Shown here: positions 41,923 to 50,476 of the stretch, piece after piece
How positions within the stretch are numbered: the stretch's first letter is position 1
How the letters are laid out: each line of letters opens with the position of its first letter
Assembly (NCBI GenBank): GCA_046328225.1
Contig: JAXLWZ010000008.1
Span: 62,001 to 126,000 of the forward strand
Source of the DNA: Amarobacillus sp046328225
GTDB taxonomy: Bacteria > Chloroflexota > Dehalococcoidia > Tepidiformales > Tepidiformaceae
Direction of reading: 5' to 3'
DNA length: 64,000 nucleotides
The notes under the pieces: generated by a model
Told to the model about the DNA's origin: nothing
The model's database searches: none
The model's input: only the letters and a program-made list of their open reading frames with translations
Position numbers and translations under genes: made by a program

Positions 41923-43404
41923 CTACGCGGCGTGCTCTGCTTTCGCGCGGGCGGTGCGAAGGCGCTGGAGGCTGCGCTCGCGGCCGAGCAGCTCGAGCGA
42001 ATCGAAGAGCGGCAGGCCGGTGGGCTTCCCCTCGGCGGCGACGTAGAGCACCGAGACGAACTTCCGCAGCTTCTGGCCGAGGGTGGCTTCCATGCCCCGG
42101 ATGGCGGCTTCGATCGCGTCCTTCGCCCAGCCATCGCCGTCGAGGGCATCGAGCGCCGCGAGGGCAGCATCGAGGACCGGGAGGGCGCCACTCACAGGGC
42201 CACCGAGCTTCTCCACGAGGGCGGCGGGTTCGTATTCGGGGGCTTCGAAACCGAAGAGGAAGGCGGCCTGGGGACCAATCTCGTCGAGGCGGGCGACGCG
42301 CTCTTGGAGCAGCGGCGCGGCCTTCGCCAGCATCGCCGGATCGAGCGGCCGCGCGACGTCATCGGGCGCGGTGCGTTCGGCCCAGCGGGTGACGGTGCTC
42401 ACCCAGGCGTGGGGGGCGATCTGGCGGATGTAGTGGCCGTTGAGGAAGTTCAGGCGGTCGATATCGAACACGGCCGGGTTCGGCACCACGCGTTCGAGTG
42501 AGAAGTTCCGGGTGAGATCATCGACGCCGACGATGCTGGTGGTGGCATCGAGCGACCAGCCGAGGAGGGCGAGGAAGTTGATCATCGCCTCAGGGAGGTA
42601 GCCGTTCTTGCGGTAATCGAGGAGCGCGGTATCGCCCGTGCGCTTGCTGAGCTTCTTGTGGTCGGGGCCCATGATCAGCGGCAGGTGGGCGAACTTCGTG
42701 GGCTCGAGGCCGAGCGCTTCGTACAGCTGGAGGTGCTTGGGCGCGCTCGAAATCCACTCTTCGCCGCGGATGGCATGGGTGATCTGCATCGCCGTGTCAT
42801 CGACGATGAGGGCGAGGTGGTACGTGGGATAGCCATCGGACTTGAGCGCGACGAAGTCGTCCTGGAGGGCGTTTTCGAAGGTGACCCGGCCGCGGATGAG
42901 GTCGTCGAGCACGGTGACGCCTTCGCGGCGCATCTTGAAACGGATGGTATGCGGCTCGCTCGCGGCACGTTCGGCCGAGACGGCGTGCGGGATTTCGCGG
43001 CAGTGGCCGTCGTAGCCCGGGGGCTGCTTCGCCGCGGCCTGGGCGGCACGCATCTGGTCGAGCCGCTCGGCCGTGCAGAAGCAGCGATAGGCGCGGCCAC
43101 GGGAGATGAGGTCATCGGCGGCCTGGCGATAGAGCGGGAGCCGCTCGGACTGGGTGTAGGGAGCGTGGGGGCCGCCGACGTCGGGGCCTTCGTCCCATTC
43201 GATCCCGAGCCAGCGAAGGCTTTCGAAGATCGCCTCCACGGAGCCGGGGACGAGCCGGTTGCGGTCGGTGTCCTCGATGCGGAGGAGGAACTTGCCGCCG
43301 GTGGCGCGGGCGAGGGCCCAGGCGAAGAGCGCCGTGCGGATGTTGCCGACGTGCGGGTCGCCGGTGGGGCTGGGGGCGTAACGCGTGCGGACGATTTCGC
43401 TCAC
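41923..43404 (-). CDS. gltX: Glutamyl-tRNA synthetase
   Basis: Class I aminoacyl-tRNA synthetase of 493 residues that charges tRNA-Glu. Motifs: RYAPSPTGDPHVGNIRTALF (the HIGH-type element is HVGN), FLLRIEDTDRNR, GEEWISSAPKHLQLYEALG and the KMSKS-type KLSKRTGD. The anticodon-binding helical domain fills the C-terminal third. I prefer GTG 43404 (VSEIVRTRYAPSPTG) as start, because it gives the family N-terminus and follows GGAGAGCC; the upstream in-frame ATG at 43449 overlaps the rluD-type gene. There is no glutaminyl-tRNA synthetase here, and discriminating status cannot be judged. Confidence 0.95.
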   Translation of the reverse strand: MSEIVRTRYAPSPTGDPHVGNIRTALFAWALARATGGKFLLRIEDTDRNRLVPGSVEAIFESLRWLGIEWDEGPDVGGPHAPYTQSERLPLYRQAADDLISRGRAYRCFCTAERLDQMRAAQAAAKQPPGYDGHCREIPHAVSAERAASEPHTIRFKMRREGVTVLDDLIRGRVTFENALQDDFVALKSDGYPTYHLALIVDDTAMQITHAIRGEEWISSAPKHLQLYEALGLEPTKFAHLPLIMGPDHKKLSKRTGDTALLDYRKNGYLPEAMINFLALLGWSLDATTSIVGVDDLTRNFSLERVVPNPAVFDIDRLNFLNGHYIRQIAPHAWVSTVTRWAERTAPDDVARPLDPAMLAKAAPLLQERVARLDEIGPQAAFLFGFEAPEYEPAALVEKLGGPVSGALPVLDAALAALDALDGDGWAKDAIEAAIRGMEATLGQKLRKFVSVLYVAAEGKPTGLPLFDSLELLGRERSLQRLRTARAKAEHAA

Positions 43405-43435
43405 GGCTGGCTCTCCGGGGCGGCTCGCGAGGGCG

Positions 43436-44368
43436 TCAGGCGGGCGCACTCGCGGCGCGGGTCACTTCGCAGGGCGTGGTGTAGGGCAAGGCTACGGTCT
43501 CGGCGCCCATGGTGCGAACGGCCTCGACCATGTCGGGCGGGAGTGGGGCAGTGACCGCGAGGGTGCCGCCATCGGGGTGCGGGACCGCGAGTCGCCAGGC
43601 GTGGAGGAGCTGGCGCCCGGCTCCCGGGCGGCCGTAAACGCGGTCGAAGCGCACGGGCGAGCCTACGCCATCGAGGTGGACACGAATCTGGTGGGTGCGT
43701 CCGGTTTCGGGCTTCACGAGGACGAGCGACGTCTCCTTGTCGGCAGCGAGGACTTCGTAGGCCGTGCGGGATTCGCGCCCCTTGCGGACGATGGCCATGC
43801 GGGTGCGGTCGCCGGGGTGGCGGGCGATAGGGGCATCGATGACGGCGCGTTCGCGCGGGGGGTGGCCGTCGCACACGGCGAGGTAGGTCTTTTCGGTGGC
43901 ACGGGCCTCGAAGGCGGCACTGAGGGCGGCCTGCGCGCGCGGGGTCTTCGCGAGCAGGAGCACGCCCGTGGTGTCCTTGTCGAGGCGGTGGACGATGCCG
44001 GGGCGTTCGGCATCGAAACCGGAGGCATCGGCGCCGAGCCGGGCGAGCCACCACGCGGCGACGCTCGGACCTTCGTCGCCCGGGGCGCCATGGACGGCGA
44101 GGCCTGCGGGCTTGTCGATGACAGCGAGGGAACCGTCCTCGTACAGGATCGGGAGGTCGAAGGTTATGTCCGGCGCGGCGTGCTCGACGGGCGGGATGGC
44201 GAGCTCGATGCTGGCCCCCGCTTCGACCTGACGTGAGGCCTTGCGCGCGGGTTCGCCATCGACGGAGCAGTGGCCGGCGGCGATGAGGCGCTGGAGGCGC
44301 GCGCGGCTGACCTCGGGGAGGGCCGCGGCGAGCGCGGCATCGAGACGACCCGGGTGGGTGGCGGTCAG
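43436..44368 (-). CDS. RluA/RluD-family pseudouridine synthase
   Basis: A 310-residue RluA-family enzyme with an N-terminal S4 domain (SRARLQRLIAAGHCSVDGEPARKASRQV) and the catalytic core: the active-site aspartate lies in RPGIVHRLDKDTTGVLLLAK, with ETGRTHQIRVHL further on. The S4 domain and length fit RluD, which modifies 23S rRNA helix 69. No ATG, GTG or TTG lies at a sensible place; the frame-conserved sequence begins right after the lspA stop, so CTG 44368 (overlap CTGA with the lspA stop) is the likely start. It is placed directly after lspA, as in many bacteria. Confidence 0.9.
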   Translation of the reverse strand: MTATHPGRLDAALAAALPEVSRARLQRLIAAGHCSVDGEPARKASRQVEAGASIELAIPPVEHAAPDITFDLPILYEDGSLAVIDKPAGLAVHGAPGDEGPSVAAWWLARLGADASGFDAERPGIVHRLDKDTTGVLLLAKTPRAQAALSAAFEARATEKTYLAVCDGHPPRERAVIDAPIARHPGDRTRMAIVRKGRESRTAYEVLAADKETSLVLVKPETGRTHQIRVHLDGVGSPVRFDRVYGRPGAGRQLLHAWRLAVPHPDGGTLAVTAPLPPDMVEAVRTMGAETVALPYTTPCEVTRAASAPA

Positions 44369-44883
44369 CCGGTGGGTTTCGATGGCTCGTTTTCCTGCAT
44401 GAGAAGCGTCCAGAGGAGGGCGATGACGCCGACCGTGATGGCGGAATCGGCGACGTTGAAAGCGGGGAAGTTCGGGACCTTGAGGAAGTCGACGACCTCG
44501 CCTTCGCGGAGACGATCGATCAGGTTGCCGGCGGCGCCGCCGAGCATGAGGGCGAGGCCGGCGCGCATAAGGGGGTGCGCGAACCCGGGATTGAACAGGA
44601 AGACGACGATCGCGGCGGCGCCGACGATACTGGTGACGGCGAGCAACAACCCGGCGCCCTGGAGCATGCCGAAGGCGGCACCGGAGTTCGTGACGTGCAC
44701 GAGCCGGAAGACACCAATATCCCAGGCCGCGGTGCCGTACTCGATCTGGTTGCGAATGACCCACTTCGTGAACTGATCGAGGGCGATGACCGCGGCGGCG
44801 ATGACCAGGAACCAGGCATCGCGCGGGCGGACGGCGAAGTGGCGCGGCTCGGGCGCGGCCTGGCGTGCGGTGATGTCTTCCAC
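44365..44883 (-). CDS. lspA: Lipoprotein signal peptidase (signal peptidase II)
   Basis: Cuts the signal peptide of prolipoproteins after lipid attachment. The 172-residue protein has four membrane spans; the two catalytic aspartates are in GGAAGNLIDRL and FNVADSAITVG, and the conserved asparagine segment is VHVTNSGAAFGML. GTG 44883 is the chosen start (VEDITARQAAPEP); an ATG nearby at 44891 is in another frame. The longer in-frame start at 44964 overlaps a hairpin and is unlikely. Stop overlaps the start of the rluD-type gene. Confidence 0.93.
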   Translation of the reverse strand: MEDITARQAAPEPRHFAVRPRDAWFLVIAAAVIALDQFTKWVIRNQIEYGTAAWDIGVFRLVHVTNSGAAFGMLQGAGLLLAVTSIVGAAAIVVFLFNPGFAHPLMRAGLALMLGGAAGNLIDRLREGEVVDFLKVPNFPAFNVADSAITVGVIALLWTLLMQENEPSKPTG

Positions 44884-44947
44884 CCGACCATGGTACGGAA
44901 CGGGCGTGGCGGCGTCGCGCCGGCGGCGTTCAGGCGTCTTACGCGCG

Positions 44948-44973
44948 CAAACGCCCGCCGTCACCGGCGGGCG
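44948..44973 (-). terminator. Hairpin downstream of the UDP-glucose dehydrogenase gene
   Basis: AACGCCCGCC (44948-44957) pairs perfectly with GGCGGGCGTT (44964-44973) around a 6-base loop: a 10-bp stem lying between the ugd stop (45000) and the lspA start (44883). No T-run follows on the minus strand, so it is probably a partial terminator or processing hairpin. Confidence 0.55.
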
Positions 44974-44999
44974 TTCGTGGGATGGTTAGAGAGCCCGGT

Positions 45000-46328
45000 T
45001 CAGGCTTCGATGAGTTCGCCGGCGGCGGCGCCTTCGGCACCGGGACGGCCCATGCAGCGGTATTCGAAGCCCGCGGCGCGCATGGCGGCCGGGTCGAGGT
45101 AGTTGCGGGTATCGACGAGGAGGGCGCGCTCCATGTGGGCGGCGATCGCGTGCCAGGGGAGCGCGCGGAACTCCGGCCAGTCGGTGGCGAGCACGACGGC
45201 ATCGGCGCCGGCGGCCGCTTCGACGGCATCGAGGGCGAAGGTGGCGTGCGGAGCGAGCGCCAGCAGGCGGGCGGCCGGCACCACCGGGTCGACGACGGTG
45301 ACGTGCGCGCCCTCGAGGTGGAGGAGGTTCGCGAGCTCGATCGCGGGGGAATTGCGGAGGTCGTCGGTGTTCGCCTTGAAGGCGGCGCCGAGGACGGTCA
45401 CATGGCGGCCTTCGAGGTCGCCGAGGGCCTGGCGGACCTTCTGGACGGCGCGCAGGCGCTGGTCGTGGTTGATATCCATGACGGAGCGGAGAAGCTGCGG
45501 GTGGGCGCCGTGGACGGCGGCCATGTGGGCGAGCGCCTTCACATCCTTGGGGAAGCAGCTGCCGCCCCAGCCGAGGCCGGCCTTCAGGAACTGGCCGCCG
45601 ATGCGCGTATCCATGCCCATGCCGCGGGCGACCTCCTCGACATCGGCGCCGAGGGTTTCGCAGATGGAGGCGATTTCGTTGATGAAGCTGATCTTGGTCG
45701 CGAGGAACGCGTTCGAGGCGTACTTGATCATCTCGGCGGTGCGGATATCGACGCGCTGGACGACCGGGTTGAGGGGCGCATAGAGGGCGGCGACGCGGTC
45801 CATGGCATCGCGGTCATCGGACCCGAGGACGACGCGGTCGGGCTCCATGAAGTCCTTGATGGCGCTGCCTTCGCGCAGGAACTCGGGGTTGGAGACGACG
45901 GCGATGGAGCGGCAGCCGGCACGTTCGGCCATCCCCGCGACGAGGTCGCCGGTGCCGATGGGGACGGTGGACTTATTGACGATGATGGAGCCGGTGCGGA
46001 GGCGCGCGGCAACGGTGCTGACGGCGTCGCGCACGGCACGGATGTCGGCGGCGCCTTCCTGGGCCTCGGGCGTGTTCACGGCGATGAAGACGATGCGGGC
46101 ATCGAAGACATCCGGGTAGGTGGCCGCGAAGGTGAGGCGGCCGGCTTCGATGCCGCGCTGGAGAAGCTCTTCGAGACCGGGCTCGTGGATGGGGCTGCGG
46201 CCCTGCTGGAGGAGCGCCACGCGCGAGGGGTCGGTATCGATGCAGTGGACGGTGTGGCCGAGCTCGGCGAAGCAGGCGGCGGAAACAGCCCCCACGTACC
46301 CACACCCAATGACCGCGATGCTCGTCAT
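45000..46328 (-). CDS. ugd: UDP-glucose 6-dehydrogenase
   Basis: Oxidises UDP-glucose to UDP-glucuronate, a precursor for acidic polysaccharides. The 442-residue protein has the N-terminal NAD fold (IAVIGCGYVGAVSAACF), the STVPIGTGD and SNPEFLREGSAI segments, and the catalytic cysteine in GWGGSCFPKDVKAL (about residue 257). It is close in look to TuaD-type enzymes. It supplies a likely donor for the polysaccharide operon at 32116-41916, from which it is separated by gltX, the rluD-type gene and lspA on the opposite strand. ATG 46328 opens MTSIAVIGCGYVG. Confidence 0.94.
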   Translation of the reverse strand: MTSIAVIGCGYVGAVSAACFAELGHTVHCIDTDPSRVALLQQGRSPIHEPGLEELLQRGIEAGRLTFAATYPDVFDARIVFIAVNTPEAQEGAADIRAVRDAVSTVAARLRTGSIIVNKSTVPIGTGDLVAGMAERAGCRSIAVVSNPEFLREGSAIKDFMEPDRVVLGSDDRDAMDRVAALYAPLNPVVQRVDIRTAEMIKYASNAFLATKISFINEIASICETLGADVEEVARGMGMDTRIGGQFLKAGLGWGGSCFPKDVKALAHMAAVHGAHPQLLRSVMDINHDQRLRAVQKVRQALGDLEGRHVTVLGAAFKANTDDLRNSPAIELANLLHLEGAHVTVVDPVVPAARLLALAPHATFALDAVEAAAGADAVVLATDWPEFRALPWHAIAAHMERALLVDTRNYLDPAAMRAAGFEYRCMGRPGAEGAAAGELIEA

Positions 46329-46416
46329 CTCTCAGCTCCTGACGGGGATGCCCCGTGTCACTGGTAACGATGCGCGCGAGCCGTTGATTGGCCGTTGAGG
46401 GGCGGTGGCAGGCGGG

Positions 46417-47289
46417 TTATTGGCCGGTAGCAGAGGCGCGCGTGCCGCCCGTGGGCGTGCGGCTCGCGAGGGCGGCGGCTTCGGAGACTTCGACGGGGCC
46501 GTGCCGCAGCCGCCCGGAGAGCACGCGGAACGAGACGGCGGCGAAGGCGGGGATATCGTCGAGGAGGTAGCGGCGCCAGAGACGGCGAGGGTCCTGGGCG
46601 AGGCGCGCGACCCATTCGGCGCCAACGGCCTGGAGCAACGAGGGCGCGCGCCGCTTGATGCCGGCATAGAAATCGAAGGTCCCGCCGATGCCGATCCAGA
46701 CGGCGCCGGGGGCGGCATCGAAGTGCTCGGCGGAGAAGCGCTCCTGGCGGGGGCAGCCGAGGGCCACGAGCACGACATCGGGCCGCGCGGCGGCGATTTG
46801 CGCGTGGTACGCGGCCACTTCGTCGTCGGACAGCGCGCGGAAGGGCGGGCAGATCTGGAGGACGAAGCGCACACCGGGGTATGCGGCTTCGAGCGCACGG
46901 GCGCCTGCGGCGGCGACTTCCGCCGTCGAGCCGTAGGAGGCGAGGCGGAGCCCTCCACGGGCGGCACCGCGCTCGCAGATTTCGGCGACAAGATCGACGC
47001 CGGTGACGCGGCGGGCGTGCGTGGCGCCGGCCAGGCGGGCCAGCCAGGCGACGGGTGCGCCATCGGCGACGACGAGGCTCGAGGTGGCGAGGTCGGCGCG
47101 GAGCACGGCATCGCGACGAGCGCGGGCGACGAAGTCGAGGTTCGCGGTCGCGACGCGGAGGCCGGCGCCGGCTTCGATGGCGTCCATGCAGAGGTAGGCG
47201 GCGTCGGCGAGGTCGCCGTTGAGGACGGCGAGCGGGCCCACGGGGACGTGGGCGGTACGGGGCGCGGGGTGCAGCACGTAGCGGCGCAT
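46417..47289 (-). CDS. WecG/TagA/CpsF-family glycosyltransferase
   Basis: A 290-residue GT26 transferase, the family that adds N-acetylmannosamine or its uronic acid (TagA, WecG) or other sugars (CpsF) to a lipid-linked acceptor. Typical pieces are ATANLDFVARARRD, VVADGAPVAWLARLAG, RVTGVDLV, and PDVVLVALGCPRQERF with GIGGTFDFYAGIKRRAP. A C-terminal extension of about 40 residues ends SRTPTGGTRASATGQ and is not conserved. Probably part of exopolysaccharide synthesis together with ugd just downstream (88 bp). Confidence 0.9.
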   Translation of the reverse strand: MRRYVLHPAPRTAHVPVGPLAVLNGDLADAAYLCMDAIEAGAGLRVATANLDFVARARRDAVLRADLATSSLVVADGAPVAWLARLAGATHARRVTGVDLVAEICERGAARGGLRLASYGSTAEVAAAGARALEAAYPGVRFVLQICPPFRALSDDEVAAYHAQIAAARPDVVLVALGCPRQERFSAEHFDAAPGAVWIGIGGTFDFYAGIKRRAPSLLQAVGAEWVARLAQDPRRLWRRYLLDDIPAFAAVSFRVLSGRLRHGPVEVSEAAALASRTPTGGTRASATGQ

Positions 47290-47292
47290 GGC

Positions 47293-47997
47293 TCAGCTCG
47301 CCAGCTGCCGGGACTGTTCGCCGGCCATGCGCAGGGCGTAGCCGATGGACTGCTGCGACACGATTTCGAAGGGCACGCCGCCGGCATCGCGAAGCTTTTT
47401 GCGGATGTGCGAGATGTGGGTCTTGAGGAGGGCCGCGTCCGGGTCGTCGAGCGACTCCCAGCCGAAGACGAGGAGGCGGTCGATGGGGGCGATGTTGGGG
47501 TGGTGCTGGCAGAGGCAGTAGAGGAGGCGGCGCTCGAGGCGCGTCAGGGGGAGGGCTTTGCCGTTCTTGGTGGCGGCGAAGGCATCGAGGTCGACTTCGA
47601 GGTCGCCGAGGCGGATGCCGCCGGCAGCGTGGCCGGGGGCGCTACGCACGCTCGCCCAGCTTTCGAGGCGGAGGATGACTTCGTAGGGGTTGTAGGGGCT
47701 GAGGATGACGTCGTTCGCGCCGGCTTTGAGCGCCATGATCGGCGGGCGCGAGGGCGACCGTTCGGTGATGAGCACGACCGGGATCTCGGGGAACTGGTGG
47801 CGAAGCCGTTCGAGCGCCTGGATGGCGGCGTCATCGAGGTCGGCGAGGGAGACGATGGCGGCGGTGGGCTCGAAGGGGAGCCGGTCGAAGAGCCGCTGGA
47901 TGCCGGGCACGCAGACGGGCTGATGGCCGCGGCGCTGGGCAACGAACATCAGGAGGTCGGCGGCGGCGGGATCGGGCTCGGCGATCGCGAGGCGCAT
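47293..47997 (-). CDS. Winged-helix regulator with degenerate receiver domain
   Basis: A 234-residue OmpR-like protein. The C-terminal DNA-binding domain is well conserved (LPLTRLERRLLYCLCQ, LLKTHISHIRKKLRDAGG, FEIVSQQSIGYALRM). The N-terminal receiver has the fold, but where the phosphorylated aspartate is expected it reads AAIVSLADLDD with serine, and the conserved lysine of K-P-F is replaced in ILSPYNP. It should not be switched by phosphorylation in the normal way. It follows the canonical regulator at 48014 by 16 bp and precedes the WecG-type gene by 3 bp, so it may regulate polysaccharide genes. Confidence 0.82.
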   Translation of the reverse strand: MRLAIAEPDPAAADLLMFVAQRRGHQPVCVPGIQRLFDRLPFEPTAAIVSLADLDDAAIQALERLRHQFPEIPVVLITERSPSRPPIMALKAGANDVILSPYNPYEVILRLESWASVRSAPGHAAGGIRLGDLEVDLDAFAATKNGKALPLTRLERRLLYCLCQHHPNIAPIDRLLVFGWESLDDPDAALLKTHISHIRKKLRDAGGVPFEIVSQQSIGYALRMAGEQSRQLAS

Positions 47998-48013
47998 GGC
48001 GGTCTCCGGCGGG

Positions 48014-48706
48014 CTAGACGGGCGTGAAGCTGTAGCCGACGCCGTGGACGGTGTGGATGGTCTCCTCGTTGCCACCGGCGTTGCGGATCTTCTGGCGGAT
48101 GGAGCTCACGTGGCCCTTGAGGAGCGTCGCGTCGTTGACGTTCTTGTAGCCCCAGATCTCCTCGGACAGGAACGCGTGCGAGAGCACCTGGCCGGGGTAG
48201 CGAACGAGCTGGCAGAGCAGTTCGAATTCGAGCCGCGTGAGGTTGAGGTTGATGCCGTCGAGGTAGGCGGCCTGGTTGGTGACATCGAGTTCGAGGCCGA
48301 GGGCCTGGATACGCTGGGGAGCCTGCTTCGCCGGGCTGCCGTTGCCGGTACAGCGGCGCGATACGGCGCGCACGCGGGCGAGGAATTCGCTCGGGTGGAA
48401 CGGCTTGGTGATGTAGTCGTCGCCACCGGCGTTGAATCCCGCGACCACGTCCGATGAGCGGTCGAGGGAAGACAGGAAGATGACGGGGAGCCCGGGCTGG
48501 GACTCGCGGAGCTTCTTGCAGACATCGAGCCCGGAGCCATCGGGGAGGAGGACATCGAGCACGGCGAGGCCGGGCTGCTTGCTCGAAGAGAAGCGAAGCG
48601 CGGCCGAGCCGGACCCCGTGACGACGACATCGTGGGAGTCGCGTTTCAGGGTCTGCAAGATGATCTCGGCATAGTCCTCATCGTCTTCGACAACCAGGAC
48701 GAGCAT
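48014..48706 (-). CDS. OmpR-family response regulator
   Basis: A 230-residue response regulator with an intact receiver: acidic pair in VVEDDEDYAE, phosphorylated aspartate in LAVLDVLLPDGSG, threonine/serine in VIFLSSLD and lysine in YITKPFHP. The winged-helix domain follows (LTRLEFELLCQLVRYPGQVLS, LLKGHVSSIRQKIRNAGG, IHTVHGVGYSF). The start is ATG 48706 (MLVLVVEDDED); the long upstream frame is non-coding. A matching histidine kinase is not adjacent in the same operon, but a sensorless kinase lies at 49720-50331. Confidence 0.93.
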   Translation of the reverse strand: MLVLVVEDDEDYAEIILQTLKRDSHDVVVTGSGSAALRFSSSKQPGLAVLDVLLPDGSGLDVCKKLRESQPGLPVIFLSSLDRSSDVVAGFNAGGDDYITKPFHPSEFLARVRAVSRRCTGNGSPAKQAPQRIQALGLELDVTNQAAYLDGINLNLTRLEFELLCQLVRYPGQVLSHAFLSEEIWGYKNVNDATLLKGHVSSIRQKIRNAGGNEETIHTVHGVGYSFTPV

Positions 48707-49013
48707 GGAGGGTCCTCCCTTTGGGCCCGGAGCGATCGCCGCGGCGCCACACGGCGCGCCCGGAATGGGCGGCGCGGGCGTCCCGCTCGAACGGGTCGCG
48801 AACCTTCTCCAGAGGTATCGGCAGGGGCGGGCGCGCTCTTGACGGACGCCGGGGACGAAAAGGAGCGCGGGAACGCGTTTAACCGGGAAGCGGACGAGCC
48901 ACGGCACGGAACGTCCACCGGCGCACCCTCGGGTCAACCAGCGTGCCACCCGATCTCAACGGGATTCCGCCCACCGGCGGTGATCATCGGCGGGGACAGA
49001 TTGGAGGAGAGCT
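48707..49013. other. Intergenic region between divergent regulator genes
   Basis: About 300 bp between the response regulator at 48706 (minus) and the regulator at 49014 (plus). A TTGACG (near 48838) on the plus strand and a TTGACC (about 48935) on the minus strand could be -35 elements, but I find no convincing -10 partner for either. The end holds the GGAGGAGAG ribosome-binding site of the 49014 gene. No RNA gene or repeat is seen. Confidence 0.5.
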
Positions 49014-49730
49014 ATGGTGATCGCCGCGAACCGGCCTTCGCCGGCAGGCATCCAACCAGGGCTGACGGCGCTCGTCGTCTACCTGCGGCCGGCGCCGCGG
49101 GGACGGTTGTTGACGACGCTGGCGGAGCTCGGGATCTTCGTGACCGAGTACCAGGGATCGACCGGAATCCGGGAGATGGCAGCGCGGATGCGAGCGGATG
49201 TGGGGGTACTGGTCGCGGGGCACGCCGAAGAGCACGGCGATGTCGCGCGGGAGTTGATGGAGCAGGTCGGGCCGAGCCTGGTGGTGTGCGTGCCATCGGG
49301 CGCGGACCCGAATGAGTACCTGGAGCTGGGCGCGATGACCGCGCTCACGGATGACGACCTGGAGGATGTGGGACGGCTGGCGGTCGTGGCGCAGCGGGCG
49401 CGGTTGCTGCGAACGGCGCCGCGGCCGCCGGGCGACGGCATCGTCTTCGGGGACATCGAGGTGCGGCTCTCACCGCCGGCGCTGCGGCGGGGGCGGGTCT
49501 CGGTGCCGCTTTCGCGCTCCGAGCGCGAGGTCGTGCGCGTGCTCGCGGCGAACCTGGGGCGGCCAGTTTCGCAGGCGGAGCTGGAACGGCATGCATGCCC
49601 GGGAGTCCCGGCGCACCCGGGATTCCTGAAGGCGGTCGTGCTGCGCGTGCGGCGGAAGGTGGAGGAGATCGGTGGGGACCCGCTGCTGCTCCGCACGGTG
49701 AGGGGCTTCGGCTACATCCTCATCGCGTAG
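49014..49730 (+). CDS. Winged-helix regulator with pseudo-receiver domain
   Basis: A 238-residue protein: an N-terminal domain shaped like a receiver (TALVVYLRPAPRGRLLTTLAELG ... VGVLVAGHAEEHGDVARELM) that lacks the acidic pocket and phosphorylation aspartate, and a C-terminal OmpR-type winged helix (VSVPLSRSEREVVRVLAANLGRPVS, FLKAVVLRVRRKVEEIGG, LLRTVRGFGYILI). The strong GGAGGAGAG ribosome-binding site just before ATG 49014 supports the start. Divergent from the canonical regulator and convergent with the histidine kinase, overlapping its end by 11 bp. Confidence 0.82.
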   Translation: MVIAANRPSPAGIQPGLTALVVYLRPAPRGRLLTTLAELGIFVTEYQGSTGIREMAARMRADVGVLVAGHAEEHGDVARELMEQVGPSLVVCVPSGADPNEYLELGAMTALTDDDLEDVGRLAVVAQRARLLRTAPRPPGDGIVFGDIEVRLSPPALRRGRVSVPLSRSEREVVRVLAANLGRPVSQAELERHACPGVPAHPGFLKAVVLRVRRKVEEIGGDPLLLRTVRGFGYILIA

Positions 49731-50331
49731 GCGGAACGAGCGGGAGCAGGACCTCCGCGCGGAAGGTATCGCGGCGGCTGGCGGTCGAGAGTTCGGCGCC
49801 CAGCCGCTGCGCAAGCTCGTGCGCGATGTACGTGCCCATGCCGTCGCCGGCGTGGCGGCGGCGCGCGGCGATGCGGTTCGTCACGGTGACCACGAGGCTA
49901 TCGCCCCGGCGGTGGATGCAGAGGCGGATGTCCTCGCCCCCTTCGCCGTGGTCGAGGGCGTTGGTGACGAGCGTGTGCACGAGGGCCTCGAACTGCTCGG
50001 CGACGCCCTCGGTCTCGCAATCGGCGGCGTCGTGGTCGATGCGCACACGGATGCGGACATCGAGGCCGCGCATGTCGCGCACGAGGTCGCGCACGACGGC
50101 GGCGGGGCGGTAGACGGCCTCGGGAGCCGCGGTGGCGCGATTCAGCTGGAAGACCTGGGATGCCGTGCGGAGCATGCGCTCGGCGGCGCGCACGATCATC
50201 TCGCAGCGGGCGCGGGTGGCTTCGTCGTGGCAGTCATCGGCGGCGGCGCGCGCGGCCATGGCGACGAGGCCCAGCGGCGAGCGGATCTCATGGTAGGCGA
50301 GCGCGACGGGGTCGATGGCGGGCGCGATCAC
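49720..50331 (-). CDS. Soluble histidine kinase without a sensor domain
   Basis: A 203-residue protein reduced to the kinase core. The phospho-acceptor histidine is in LAYHEIRSPLG (about residue 14), the N-box is TLVTNALDHGEGGEDI, and a G-box-like DGMGTYIAHELAQRLG follows. There is no membrane span and no PAS, GAF or other input domain, so it must be driven by a partner. GTG 50331 with AGGA upstream is the probable start. The canonical regulator at 48014 is the closest possible partner. Confidence 0.82.
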   Translation of the reverse strand: MIAPAIDPVALAYHEIRSPLGLVAMAARAAADDCHDEATRARCEMIVRAAERMLRTASQVFQLNRATAAPEAVYRPAAVVRDLVRDMRGLDVRIRVRIDHDAADCETEGVAEQFEALVHTLVTNALDHGEGGEDIRLCIHRRGDSLVVTVTNRIAARRRHAGDGMGTYIAHELAQRLGAELSTASRRDTFRAEVLLPLVPPTR

Positions 50332-50476
50332 GGCGAATCCTCGGTCGGGCCGCCGGCGGCCGGCGCCGCACACCCCAACGAGCGATGCGGCGCTGGTCTC
50401 GCGAGCGGGATCTTTCCCCCGTGATGATCGGAACGCACGAGTGGACAGCAGGCGCCGGTTCGGTAACAGACGAGGG

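Noticed and set aside
48837..48842. TTGACG as a promoter for the regulator at 49014
   Set aside because: No -10 element is found at 16-18 bp, so I mention it only as a possibility in the intergenic entry.
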